NCBI RefSeq assembly: GCF_036271055.1
Contig: NZ_DATBBJ010000070.1
Coordinates: 62,001-126,000, forward strand
Length of the DNA stretch: 64,000 nt
Direction: 5' to 3'
Origin: Scandinavium sp036271055
GTDB lineage: Bacteria > Pseudomonadota > Gammaproteobacteria > Enterobacterales > Enterobacteriaceae
Under the pieces are notes generated by a model. The model saw only the letters and a list, made by a program, of their open reading frames with translations. It was not told the origin of the DNA and did no database searches. Numbering within the stretch: the first letter of the stretch is position 1; each line of letters opens with the position of its first letter. Shown here piece after piece: positions 52,004-60,145 of this stretch. Made by a program: the position numbers and the translations under genes.

Positions 52004-53049
52004 TCGCTTTTGACGAACTGACTTACCTGCACGGTAAACCACAAGGGCAGGGCCTGCTAAAAGCCAACCCCGAAGATTTTCTGGTGGTCGAAGACCTCGG
52101 TTTTTCCCCGGATGGCGAAGGCGAACATCTGCTGGTGCGCGTCCTGAAAAACGGCTGTAACACCCGTTTTGTCGCCGATGCGCTGGCAAAATTCCTGAAA
52201 GTACACGCTCGCGAAGTGAGCTTTGCCGGGCAGAAGGATAAACACGCGGTCACTGAACAGTGGATTTGCATCCGTCTGCCAGGCAAAGAGATGCCTGATT
52301 TAAGCAAATTTGAACTCGAAGGCTGTAAAGTACTGGAGTATGCCCGCCACAAACGCAAGCTGCGTCTTGGCGCGTTGAAAGGCAATGCGTTTACGCTGGT
52401 GCTGCGTGAAGTCAGCAGCCGCGAAGATGCAGAAGCCCGTTTGCAGGCGATTGCCGAAAAGGGCGTACCAAACTATTTCGGTGCGCAGCGTTTCGGGATC
52501 GGTGGCAGTAATTTGCACGGCGCACTCCGCTGGGCAGAAAGCGGTGCGCCGGTTCGCGATCGCAATAAGCGCAGTTTTTGGTTGTCGGCGGCCCGCAGCG
52601 CGTTGTTTAATCAGTTAGTGAGCGAGCGTTTAAAAAAACCGGACTTTAATCAAGTTGTTGACGGCGATGCGCTACAATTAGCGGGACGCGGCAGCTGGTT
52701 TGTGGCAACGGATGAAGAGATGCCTGAACTTCAGTCTCGCGTTGAAAATCGCGAACTGATGATAACCGCGTCATTGCCGGGCAGTGGCGAGTGGGGAACG
52801 CAGCGGGCAGCGCTTGATTTTGAGCAGCAAACGCTCGCGCAAGAAACGCTTTTACAGTCTTTGTTGCTGCGTGAAAAAGTGGAAGCCGCGCGGCGTGCCA
52901 TGCTGCTCTACCCGCAACAAATGAGCTGGAACTGGTGGGATGACGTCACCGTCGAGGTACGTTTCTGGCTGCCGGCAGGCAGTTTTGCCACCAGTGTTGT
53001 AAGGGAACTTATCAACACAACGGGTGATTATGCGAATATTGCTGAGTAA
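52000..53049 (+). CDS. truD: tRNA pseudouridine(13) synthase TruD
   Basis: Makes pseudouridine 13 in tRNA-Glu. 349 residues as E. coli. Catalytic Asp80 in SFAGQKDKHAVTEQW; TRUD insertion domain from about 155. Its last 20 bases overlap surE, so ispF-truD-surE-pcm is a packed unit. Confidence 0.96.
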   Translation: MIAFDELTYLHGKPQGQGLLKANPEDFLVVEDLGFSPDGEGEHLLVRVLKNGCNTRFVADALAKFLKVHAREVSFAGQKDKHAVTEQWICIRLPGKEMPDLSKFELEGCKVLEYARHKRKLRLGALKGNAFTLVLREVSSREDAEARLQAIAEKGVPNYFGAQRFGIGGSNLHGALRWAESGAPVRDRNKRSFWLSAARSALFNQLVSERLKKPDFNQVVDGDALQLAGRGSWFVATDEEMPELQSRVENRELMITASLPGSGEWGTQRAALDFEQQTLAQETLLQSLLLREKVEAARRAMLLYPQQMSWNWWDDVTVEVRFWLPAGSFATSVVRELINTTGDYANIAE

Positions 53050-53791
53050 CGATGATGGGATCCACGCGCCGGGGATCCAAACTCTGGCGAAGGCCTTGCG
53101 TGAGTTCGCGGAGGTCCAGGTTGTTGCACCCGATCGTAACCGCAGTGGGGCGTCAAATTCGCTGACGCTGGAATCCTCTCTTCGTACCTTCACGTTAGAA
53201 AACGGCGATATTTCCGTGCAGATGGGCACCCCGACGGACTGTGTGTTTCTCGGTGTAAACACACTGATGCGACCACGTCCGGATGTCGTGGTGTCTGGCA
53301 TTAATGCCGGGCCGAACCTGGGCGATGATGTGATTTATTCAGGTACGGTGGCTGCGGCGATGGAAGGCCGTCATCTCGGTTTTCCGGCGCTGGCGATTTC
53401 GCTGAACGGCTATAAGCACTATGACACCGCCGCGGCGGTGACGTGCACTATTCTGCGGGCACTGGCCCGCGAGCCGCTTCGCACCGGGCGTATTCTGAAT
53501 ATCAACGTGCCCGATCTCCCGCTTTCTGAAATCAAAGGCATTCGCGTGACTCGCTGTGGCAGTCGCCATCCGGCGGATAAAGTCATTCCACAGCAGGATC
53601 CGCGCGGCAATACGCTCTATTGGATAGGGCCGCCGGGCGAGAAATTCGACGCCGGACCAGATACCGATTTTGCCGCCGTGGATGAAGGCTATGTCTCCGT
53701 CACGCCTCTGCATGTTGATTTGACTGCTCACAGCGCGCAGGAGGTGCTGTCTGGCTGGCTGGATCGCACAGGAGTCGGTGAGCAATGGTAA
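53030..53791 (+). CDS. surE: 5'/3'-nucleotidase SurE
   Basis: Metal-dependent nucleotidase and exopolyphosphatase tied to stationary-phase survival. ATG 53030 gives 253 residues (MRILLSNDDGIHAPG) as E. coli; an ATG two codons earlier is also in frame. Metal ligands Asp8 and Asp9, with SGASNSLT and SGINAGPNLGDDVIYSGT blocks. Overlaps truD by 20 bases and pcm by 7. Confidence 0.96.
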   Translation: MRILLSNDDGIHAPGIQTLAKALREFAEVQVVAPDRNRSGASNSLTLESSLRTFTLENGDISVQMGTPTDCVFLGVNTLMRPRPDVVVSGINAGPNLGDDVIYSGTVAAAMEGRHLGFPALAISLNGYKHYDTAAAVTCTILRALAREPLRTGRILNINVPDLPLSEIKGIRVTRCGSRHPADKVIPQQDPRGNTLYWIGPPGEKFDAGPDTDFAAVDEGYVSVTPLHVDLTAHSAQEVLSGWLDRTGVGEQW

Positions 53792-54411
53792 GCAAACGCG
53801 TGCAAAGTCTTCTGAATCAACTGCGTAATCAGGGCATTCTGGACGAGCAAGTGCTCGACGCCATTGCTCAGGTTCCGCGTGAAAAGTTTATTGATGAAGC
53901 CTTTGAACATAAAGCGTGGGAAAACGTCGCGTTGCCCATCGGTCAGGGGCAAACTATCTCGCAACCTTATATGGTCGCGCGGATGACCGAACTGCTTGAA
54001 CTGACGCCGGAATCACGCGTGCTGGAAATCGGCACCGGCTCGGGCTACCAGACCGCTATTCTGGCGCATCTGGTGCATCACGTGTGTTCCGTTGAGCGTA
54101 TTAAAAGCCTGCAATGGCACGCGCGACGTCGCCTCAAGCAGCTGGATTTACATAATGTTTCAACGCGTCATGGCGATGGATGGCAAGGGTGGCACGCAAG
54201 AGCGCCATTTGATGCCATTATTGTCACGGCGGCGCCGCAGGAAATTCCCGTCGAGCTGATGTCACAGCTTGATGAAGGCGGCATTCTCGTTTTACCCGTC
54301 GGAGAAGAACAACAGGTTCTGAAGCGTGTTCGGCGGCGGGGGAGCGAATTTATCATCGATACCGTAGAAGCGGTTCGCTTTGTGCCATTGGTCAAAGGCG
54401 AACTGGCGTAA
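53785..54411 (+). CDS. pcm: Protein-L-isoaspartate O-methyltransferase
   Basis: Repairs isoaspartyl residues in aged proteins by SAM-dependent methylation. 208 residues as E. coli. SAM motif VLEIGTGSGYQTAIL, and PIGQGQTISQPYMVARM near residue 52. Ahead of nlpD by 126 bp. Confidence 0.96.
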   Translation: MVSKRVQSLLNQLRNQGILDEQVLDAIAQVPREKFIDEAFEHKAWENVALPIGQGQTISQPYMVARMTELLELTPESRVLEIGTGSGYQTAILAHLVHHVCSVERIKSLQWHARRRLKQLDLHNVSTRHGDGWQGWHARAPFDAIIVTAAPQEIPVELMSQLDEGGILVLPVGEEQQVLKRVRRRGSEFIIDTVEAVRFVPLVKGELA

Positions 54412-54537
54412 TACAGGAGTTTTCCTGTTTCTTTCAACGCGCCATTTGGCGTAGGGTGAGCACACTTTTTTTGTGTGATTACCGTCGCCTTTCACGGTTT
54501 ATAAGTCACTGGCAGTTAACCTATTCCTGGGGGATAA

Positions 54538-55695
54538 ATGAGCGCGGGAAGCCCAAAATTCACCGTTAGTCGCGTGGCGGCTTTATCACTGGTTTCACTT
54601 TGGTTAGCAGGATGCACAACGTCTAATAATGCGCCTGCTCCGGTCAGTTCTGTGGGCGGGATGTCGTCCAGTACCGATTCCGGCATGTTAATTACACCGC
54701 CGCCAAAAATGGGCACCACCACTCAGACGGCACCACAACCGCAGCCGGTACAAACCGCGCCGGCTCAGCCGCAGATCCAATCCGCTCAGCCACAGATCCA
54801 GTCAGCGCAGCCCGTTGCGGCACAGCAGCCAGTGCAGATCGTTGATGGACACGCTGTCTATAACCGTAAATACGGCGACATTCCAAAGGGCAGCTACACC
54901 GGGGGGAATACCTACACTGTGAAGCGTGGCGACACCCTTTATTATATTGCCTGGGTCACCGGCAACGATTTCCGTGACCTGGCGCAGCGGAATAATGTCC
55001 CGGCACCTTACGGTCTGAACGTGGGGCAGGTTATCCAGGTCGGGAATGCTTCAGGGCAGCCAATCACCGGAAATAACGCGGTAGCACAGGCCAGCGAACA
55101 GGCCAGCACTACCCCTTCCGGATTAGTCTCAAAACCTGCACAAAATTCCTCCGCAGTGGTTGCGTCTCAACCAACAATTACGTATTCTGAGGATTCAGGT
55201 GAACAAAGTGCTAACAAAATGTTGCCTAACAATAAGCCTGCGACTCCGGTCACAGCGCCTGTTACGGCACCTGTTGCAAGCACTGCCCAACCGACTGCAA
55301 GCAGTACGTCTACCAGTTCGCCAATCTCTTCCTGGCGCTGGCCGACTGACGGCAAAATCATCGAAAACTTTAGTGGCGGCGATGGCGGCAACAAAGGTAT
55401 CGATATTGCAGGCAGTAAAGGACAGGCAATCGTCGCGACTGCAGATGGACGCGTCGTCTATGCCGGTAACGCACTGCGCGGTTACGGTAATCTTATTATC
55501 ATCAAACACAACGATGATTACCTGAGCGCCTACGCCCATAACGATACAATGCTGGTCCGGGAACAACAAGAAGTGAAGGCGGGGCAGAAGATAGCTACCA
55601 TGGGTAGCACCGGAACCAGTTCAACACGCTTGCATTTTGAAATTCGTTACAAGGGGAAATCCGTCAACCCGCTGCAGTATTTGCCGCAGCGATAA
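54538..55695 (+). CDS. nlpD: Murein hydrolase activator NlpD
   Basis: Outer-membrane lipoprotein that activates the amidase AmiC (encoded at 2.8 kb) at the septum. 385 residues (E. coli 379). Lipobox WLAGC with Cys26; a Gln/Pro-rich stretch with tandem repeats (see 54766); LysM domain about 120-165 (YTVKRGDTLYYIAW); a degenerate M23 endopeptidase domain at 285-380 (GIDIAGSKGQAIVATADGRV) that lacks full catalytic ligands, as expected of an activator. The main rpoS promoter lies within this gene in E. coli. Confidence 0.96.
   Translation: MSAGSPKFTVSRVAALSLVSLWLAGCTTSNNAPAPVSSVGGMSSSTDSGMLITPPPKMGTTTQTAPQPQPVQTAPAQPQIQSAQPQIQSAQPVAAQQPVQIVDGHAVYNRKYGDIPKGSYTGGNTYTVKRGDTLYYIAWVTGNDFRDLAQRNNVPAPYGLNVGQVIQVGNASGQPITGNNAVAQASEQASTTPSGLVSKPAQNSSAVVASQPTITYSEDSGEQSANKMLPNNKPATPVTAPVTAPVASTAQPTASSTSTSSPISSWRWPTDGKIIENFSGGDGGNKGIDIAGSKGQAIVATADGRVVYAGNALRGYGNLIIIKHNDDYLSAYAHNDTMLVREQQEVKAGQKIATMGSTGTSSTRLHFEIRYKGKSVNPLQYLPQR
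54766..54807 (+). repeat. 21-bp tandem repeat in nlpD
   Basis: Two copies of a 21-bp unit (CAGCCGCAGATCCAATCCGCT, then CAGCCACAGATCCAGTCAGCG) encode QPQIQSA twice, followed by a third partial CAGCCC. E. coli NlpD has comparable PQIQ-type repeats, so copy number is likely to vary. Confidence 0.75.
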
Positions 55696-55753
55696 TTTGG
55701 CGAAACAACCGTGAGGTGTGTTTCGTCCAGGGATCACGGGTAGGAGTCACCTT
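55690..55753 (+). promoter_or_regulatory. rpoS mRNA leader, small-RNA controlled translation region
   Basis: The segment just before rpoS keeps the E. coli landmarks GGATCACGGGTAGGAG and CACCTTATG, where the ribosome site is sequestered in a leader hairpin that DsrA, RprA and ArcZ open with Hfq. Assignment is by resemblance; I did not fold the RNA. Confidence 0.6.
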
Positions 55754-56746
55754 ATGAGTCAGAATACGCTGAAAGTTCATGATTTAAATGAAGATGCGGA
55801 ATTTGATGAGAACGGAACAGAGTCTTTCGATGAGAAAGTCTTAGTAGAAGAGGAACCCAGTGAGAGCGACTTAGCAGAGGAAGAGCTGTTATCACAGGGT
55901 GCCACACAGCGTGTGCTGGATGCGACTCAGCTTTATCTTGGGGAAATTGGTTATTCCCCACTGTTAACTGCCGAGGAAGAAGTGTATTTCGCACGACGCG
56001 CGCTGCGTGGTGACGTTGCCTCTCGCCGCCGGATGATTGAAAGTAACCTTCGTCTGGTGGTGAAAATTGCTCGCCGTTATAGCAATCGTGGTCTGGCTTT
56101 GCTGGACCTGATTGAAGAGGGCAATCTGGGGCTGATTCGCGCGGTCGAGAAATTCGACCCGGAGCGCGGATTCCGTTTCTCGACCTATGCAACCTGGTGG
56201 ATTCGTCAGACCATTGAACGGGCAATCATGAACCAAACCCGTACTATTCGTCTGCCAATCCATATCGTCAAAGAGCTTAACGTTTATCTGCGTACCGCGC
56301 GTGAGCTATCCCATAAACTGGATCACGAACCGAGCGCAGAAGAGATTGCTGAGCAGTTAGACAAACCGGTTGATGACGTAAGCCGTATGCTGCGTCTCAA
56401 CGAGCGCATTACCTCGGTCGACACCCCGCTGGGTGGCGATTCCGAAAAAGCGCTGCTGGACATCCTGGCCGATGAAAAAGATAACGGCCCGGAAGACACC
56501 ACGCAGGACGATGACATGAAACAAAGCATCGTCAAATGGCTGTTCGAACTGAACGCCAAACAGCGTGAAGTGCTGGCACGTCGTTTCGGTTTACTGGGGT
56601 ATGAAGCGGCAACGCTGGAAGATGTCGGTCGTGAAATTGGCCTGACTCGTGAACGCGTTCGTCAGATTCAGGTTGAAGGTCTGCGTCGTCTGCGTGAAAT
56701 TTTGCAGGGGCAAGGGCTCAATATCGAAGCGCTGTTCCGCGAATAA
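55754..56746 (+). CDS. rpoS: RNA polymerase sigma factor RpoS (sigma-38)
   Basis: General stress and stationary-phase sigma factor. ATG 55754 after TAGGAGTCACCTT gives 330 residues, the E. coli length, intact with no early stop. Region 1.2/2 with DATQLYLGEIGYSPLL and RFSTYATWWIRQTIERAI; region 3 with the Lys173-type RssB contact around TIRLPIHIVKELN; region 4 helix-turn-helix LEDVGREIGLTRERVRQIQVEGLRRLR. Followed by a terminator, then the variable interval to mutS. Confidence 0.97.
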   Translation: MSQNTLKVHDLNEDAEFDENGTESFDEKVLVEEEPSESDLAEEELLSQGATQRVLDATQLYLGEIGYSPLLTAEEEVYFARRALRGDVASRRRMIESNLRLVVKIARRYSNRGLALLDLIEEGNLGLIRAVEKFDPERGFRFSTYATWWIRQTIERAIMNQTRTIRLPIHIVKELNVYLRTARELSHKLDHEPSAEEIAEQLDKPVDDVSRMLRLNERITSVDTPLGGDSEKALLDILADEKDNGPEDTTQDDDMKQSIVKWLFELNAKQREVLARRFGLLGYEAATLEDVGREIGLTRERVRQIQVEGLRRLREILQGQGLNIEALFRE

Positions 56747-56762
56747 AACCGTTTTCATCCAG

Positions 56763-56796
56763 AAAGGCTCGTCATCGCGACGGGCCTTTTTCTTTT
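56763..56796 (+). terminator. Terminator of rpoS
   Basis: AAAGGCTCGTC (56763-56773), loop ATCGC, GACGGGCCTTT (56779-56789) with one G-T pair, then TTCTTTT. Sixteen bases after the rpoS stop. Confidence 0.9.
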
Positions 56797-56809
56797 CTGG
56801 CTGGGGATA

Positions 56810-57187
56810 TTATGCCTGAGCGGTCTCATGCAGATGGCGCCAGGTGATTTTCTCTCCCTGCCTTTTCAATATTACTGTTGAGAAGCGAAGTGTTTCGGCC
56901 TGTTCTGGTAGGCTCTGTTTTTCGCTATAGCGTAGTGCCGCTCCCTCTTGCCACTCGGCGAGCAATTCGATTTTTTCCACCGCAATTTTTAGCCCCGCAC
57001 GTGCCCCTTGCTGAGCGTGAAAGAAACCGCAAAGTGCCGCAAAATCGAGACTGGCTCCGTTCGGTGTCACCATCGTAAAATCGCGATCAAAGCGAGAGAA
57101 CAATGCATCGGCATTGCCTTCTCCCCGGGAAAGCCAGTTTTCAATGGCAATGTGCGCATCAATGATTTCAGTAACATAAGGGTTCAT
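56810..57187 (-). CDS. NTF2-like (SnoaL/DUF4440-type) protein
   Basis: 125 residues of the NTF2 cone fold: an N-terminal helix pair (EIIDAHIAIENWLSRGEGNADALFSRF), FTMVTPNGASLDFAALCGFF, and beta strands ending KRQGEKITWRHLHETAQA. Such proteins bind small ligands or act as isomerases, but no activity can be assigned. It lies 64 bp downstream of the MarR gene on the same strand, so they may share a transcript. Confidence 0.8.
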   Translation of the reverse strand: MNPYVTEIIDAHIAIENWLSRGEGNADALFSRFDRDFTMVTPNGASLDFAALCGFFHAQQGARAGLKIAVEKIELLAEWQEGAALRYSEKQSLPEQAETLRFSTVILKRQGEKITWRHLHETAQA

Positions 57188-57251
57188 TGTTGTTCCTTTT
57201 AGAGAGGGAAGGTGTTCTGGCAGCCTGTAGTGATTTTTTTAGAGGGCAGGA

Positions 57252-57659
57252 TTAATCACCCATCATTTTGTCGATCAGCTGTGAAAACTGTTTACGCTCT
57301 TCTTTAGTCAGACGGCCTAAAAACGCTTCATCCACGCGATTACCCACTGGCATTGCCGTTGCCAATAGCGCTTCACCTTCTTCGGTCAAATAAACAAACC
57401 GGCGGCGTTTATCCGCAGGATCAAGTTCACGCCTCAAAAGAGCTCGCTGTTCCATACGGCTTAACATTTCAGCCAACGTCGCTTTGGTGCTGACAGCCAC
57501 TTCGGTGAGCGCCACTTGTTCAATACCGGGGTTTTCGGCGACAGCGCGCATAACCGCATATTGCGGTTTGGTCAGCGCCGGTAATGCCTGCTGCCAACGG
57601 GCGGTATGTTGCTGAAAAAGCTGGCGTAGTAAGTGAAACGCCTCGTTTCGTAACTTCAT
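57252..57659 (-). CDS. MarR-family transcriptional regulator beside ecdBCD
   Basis: 135 residues with a MarR winged helix: LTKPQYAVMRAVAENPGIEQVALTEVAVSTKATLAEMLSRME recognition region and the wing ELDPADKRRRFVYLTEEGEAL. Divergent from the ecdBCD operon with 160 bp between starts and a candidate operator at 57787. Similar slyA-like regulators are described beside pad1 in the rpoS-mutS region of some E. coli and Shigella. By position it likely represses the decarboxylase genes until a phenolic acid binds; that is inference. Confidence 0.88.
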   Translation of the reverse strand: MKLRNEAFHLLRQLFQQHTARWQQALPALTKPQYAVMRAVAENPGIEQVALTEVAVSTKATLAEMLSRMEQRALLRRELDPADKRRRFVYLTEEGEALLATAMPVGNRVDEAFLGRLTKEERKQFSQLIDKMMGD

Positions 57660-57786
57660 GAATACTCTCGCTCAGGATCCGCTTTCTATCATAACGGTTA
57701 ATGCTTCGTTTTTTAATGATCTCTCCTTTAGCTATCTGTGCGGAGGATCTTGTTGAGAACGTGTCAGGAGAGTATTTTAAAATAAA

Positions 57787-57800
57787 GTTCGTACACGAAC
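57787..57800. promoter_or_regulatory. Candidate MarR operator at the ecdB promoter
   Basis: GTTCGT-AC-ACGAAC is an exact 6+6 inverted repeat 20 bp before the ecdB ATG. A promoter TTGAGA (57753-57758), 17 bp, TTTAAA (57776-57781) would start transcription inside it, so a bound repressor would block the start. Confidence 0.6.
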
Positions 57801-57819
57801 AATTTATTGAGGTTCAGGA

Positions 57820-58413
57820 ATGAAACTAGTGGTGGGAATGACAGGGGCAACGGGCGCTCCATTGGGTGTGGCACTGCTCCAGGCATTACGCGATATGCCT
57901 GACGTCGAGACGCATCTGGTGATGTCGAAATGGGCAAAAACCACCGTCGAATTAGAAACGCCTTTCAACGCTCGGGAAGTCGCTTCCCTGGCCGACTTCT
58001 GCCATAACCCCGCTGATCAAGCGGCGACTATTTCGTCAGGATCGTTTCATACCGACGGCATGATTGTGATCCCTTGCAGCATGAAAACGCTCGCAGGGAT
58101 TCGAATGGGTTATGCCGAGGGGCTGGTGGGGCGCGCCGCTGATGTTGTACTGAAAGAAGGACGAAAGTTAGTACTGGTGCCGCGTGAAATGCCGCTCAGC
58201 ACGATCCATCTGGAAAACATGCTCGCGCTTTCACGGATGGGCGTTGCCATGGTGCCGCCAATGCCCGCTTTTTATAACCATCCACAAACAGTGGATGACA
58301 TCACGCAGCATATCGTGGCGCGTGTGTTGGATCAGTTCGGCCTAAAACATCCCCATGCGCGTCGTTGGCAAGGGATGAGTCAGGCACAGAATTTTTCACA
58401 GGAGAATGACTAA
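57820..58413 (+). CDS. ecdB: UbiX-like flavin prenyltransferase (EcdB/KpdB/Pad1)
   Basis: 197 residues. Makes prenylated FMN, the cofactor of UbiD-type decarboxylases, from FMN and dimethylallyl phosphate. Rossmann-like flavodoxin fold with MTGATGAPLGVALLQAL, SSGSFHTDGMIVIPCSMKTLAGI and LVPREMPLSTIHLENMLALSRMG. First of three genes; its stop and the ecdC ATG share one base. The housekeeping ubiX is elsewhere, so this is a dedicated copy. Confidence 0.9.
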   Translation: MKLVVGMTGATGAPLGVALLQALRDMPDVETHLVMSKWAKTTVELETPFNAREVASLADFCHNPADQAATISSGSFHTDGMIVIPCSMKTLAGIRMGYAEGLVGRAADVVLKEGRKLVLVPREMPLSTIHLENMLALSRMGVAMVPPMPAFYNHPQTVDDITQHIVARVLDQFGLKHPHARRWQGMSQAQNFSQEND

Positions 58414-59840
58414 TGGCATTTGATGATTTGCGCAGTTTTTTGGATGCGCTGGACGCCCAAGGGCAATTGCTTAAAATCAGTGAAGAGGTCAACGCCGAGC
58501 CCGATCTGGCCGCAGCCGCCAATGCAACAGGTCGTATCGGTGACGGAGCGCCCGCATTATGGTTCGATAACATCCGTGGATTTACCGACGCTCGCGTCGC
58601 CATGAACACAATTGGTTCCTGGCAAAACCACGCCATCTCGTTGGGGCTTCCACCCAATACTCCGGTCAAAAAACAGATCGATGAATTTATCCGCCGCTGG
58701 GAGCATTTTCCTATTGCCCCTGAGCGCCGCGCGAATCCTGCATGGGCCGAGAATACGGTCGATGGCGATGACATTAATCTGTTCGATATTTTGCCGTTGT
58801 TCCGCCTTAACGATGGCGATGGCGGATTCTATCTCGATAAAGCCTGCGTGGTTTCCCGCGATCCGCTCGATCCCGATCACTTCGGAAAGCAGAACGTAGG
58901 CATTTATCGTATGGAGGTGAAGGGCAAACGCAAGTTGGGTCTGCAACCGGTGCCAATGCACGATATCGCACTGCATCTGCACAAGGCTGAAGAGCGTGGC
59001 GAGGATTTACCTATAGCCATTACGCTCGGAAACGATCCGATCATCACTTTAATGGGCGCGACGCCGTTGAAGTACGATCAGTCGGAATACGAAATGGCGG
59101 GTGCTCTGCGTGAAAGCCCTTATCCCATTGCGACGGCACCACTGACTGGTTTTGATGTGCCGTGGGGCTCTGAGGTGATCATTGAAGGGGTTATCGAAGG
59201 GCGTAAGCGTGAAATAGAAGGGCCATTCGGAGAGTTCACGGGCCACTATTCCGGCGGGCGTAACATGACCGTTGTGCGCATCGACAAAGTTTCCTACCGC
59301 ACGAAACCCATTTTTGAATCGCTCTATTTAGGGATGCCGTGGACTGAAATCGATTATCTGATGGGGCCGGCGACGTGTGTGCCGCTGTATCAGCAGCTAA
59401 AAGCGGAATTCCCGGAAGTGCAGGCGGTTAATGCCATGTACACCCACGGCCTGTTGGCTATTATCTCAACGAAAAAACGCTACGGTGGTTTTGCGCGCGC
59501 AGTAGGGTTGAGAGCAATGACAACGCCGCACGGGTTGGGCTACGTGAAAATGGTCATTATGGTGGATGAGGATGTCGATCCCTTTAACCTGCCGCAGGTG
59601 ATGTGGGCGCTCTCTTCAAAAGTGAACCCTGCCGGGGACCTGGTGCAGCTGCCGAATATGTCGGTATTGGAACTGGATCCCGGCTCCAGTCCGGCAGGTA
59701 TAACAGACAAGCTCATCATCGATGCCACCACGCCAGTTGCGCCGGATAATCGTGGTCACTACAGCCAGCCGGTCTGTGATTTACCTGAAACTCAAGCCTG
59801 GGCTGAAAAACTGACCGCCATGTTGGCTAACCGTCGTTAA
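58413..59840 (+). CDS. ecdC: UbiD-family phenolic acid decarboxylase (EcdC/KpdC)
   Basis: 475 residues, prenyl-FMN-dependent (de)carboxylase. Closest remembered relatives are the 4-hydroxybenzoate decarboxylases of Enterobacter cloacae (EcdC) and Klebsiella (KpdC), which turn 4-hydroxybenzoate to phenol. UbiD blocks: VNAEPDLAAAANATGRIG, IGSWQNHAIS, EMAGALRESPYPIATAPLTG, PFGEFTGHYSGGRNMTV and DEDVDPFNLPQVMWAL. Substrate could also be vanillate or a dihydroxybenzoate; the sequence alone does not decide. Confidence 0.9.
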   Translation: MAFDDLRSFLDALDAQGQLLKISEEVNAEPDLAAAANATGRIGDGAPALWFDNIRGFTDARVAMNTIGSWQNHAISLGLPPNTPVKKQIDEFIRRWEHFPIAPERRANPAWAENTVDGDDINLFDILPLFRLNDGDGGFYLDKACVVSRDPLDPDHFGKQNVGIYRMEVKGKRKLGLQPVPMHDIALHLHKAEERGEDLPIAITLGNDPIITLMGATPLKYDQSEYEMAGALRESPYPIATAPLTGFDVPWGSEVIIEGVIEGRKREIEGPFGEFTGHYSGGRNMTVVRIDKVSYRTKPIFESLYLGMPWTEIDYLMGPATCVPLYQQLKAEFPEVQAVNAMYTHGLLAIISTKKRYGGFARAVGLRAMTTPHGLGYVKMVIMVDEDVDPFNLPQVMWALSSKVNPAGDLVQLPNMSVLELDPGSSPAGITDKLIIDATTPVAPDNRGHYSQPVCDLPETQAWAEKLTAMLANRR

Positions 59841-59850
59841 GGAGTAGCAG

Positions 59851-60087
59851 ATGATTTGTCCACGTTGTGCAGATGAAAATATTGAGGTGATGGCGACATC
59901 ACCAGTCAAAGGCGTTTGGACCGTGCATCAGTGTCAGCACTGTCTGTATACCTGGCGTGATACTGAGCCATTGCGGCGTACAAGCCGTGAACACTATCCC
60001 GAAGCGTTTCGTATGACGCAGAAGGATATTGATGAGGCACCGATGGTGCCGAGCATTCCGCCATTATTGAGAGACGGGAAGCGTTAA
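59851..60087 (+). CDS. ecdD: Small decarboxylase subunit (EcdD/KpdD)
   Basis: 78 residues with two CxxC pairs, CPRC at 3-6 and CQHC at 27-30, a zinc-ribbon-like pattern, then a WRDTEPLRRTSREHYPEAFRM tail. Third gene of the ecdBCD set, 10 bp after ecdC. In related operons this small protein is needed for or helps decarboxylase activity. Confidence 0.88.
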   Translation: MICPRCADENIEVMATSPVKGVWTVHQCQHCLYTWRDTEPLRRTSREHYPEAFRMTQKDIDEAPMVPSIPPLLRDGKR

Positions 60088-60127
60088 CAAAAAAAGCCGG
60101 AAAGCATAAAGCTTCCGGCTTTTTTTT
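60088..60127. terminator. Two-way terminator between ecdD and mutS
   Basis: AGCCGGAAAGC and GCTTCCGGCT form a stem with one bulged A around ATAAA, flanked by seven As and seven Ts, so it works on both strands. It follows the ecdD stop directly and lies 18 bases past the mutS stop. Confidence 0.92.
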
Positions 60128-60145
60128 GGCATCCATGACAGCTAC

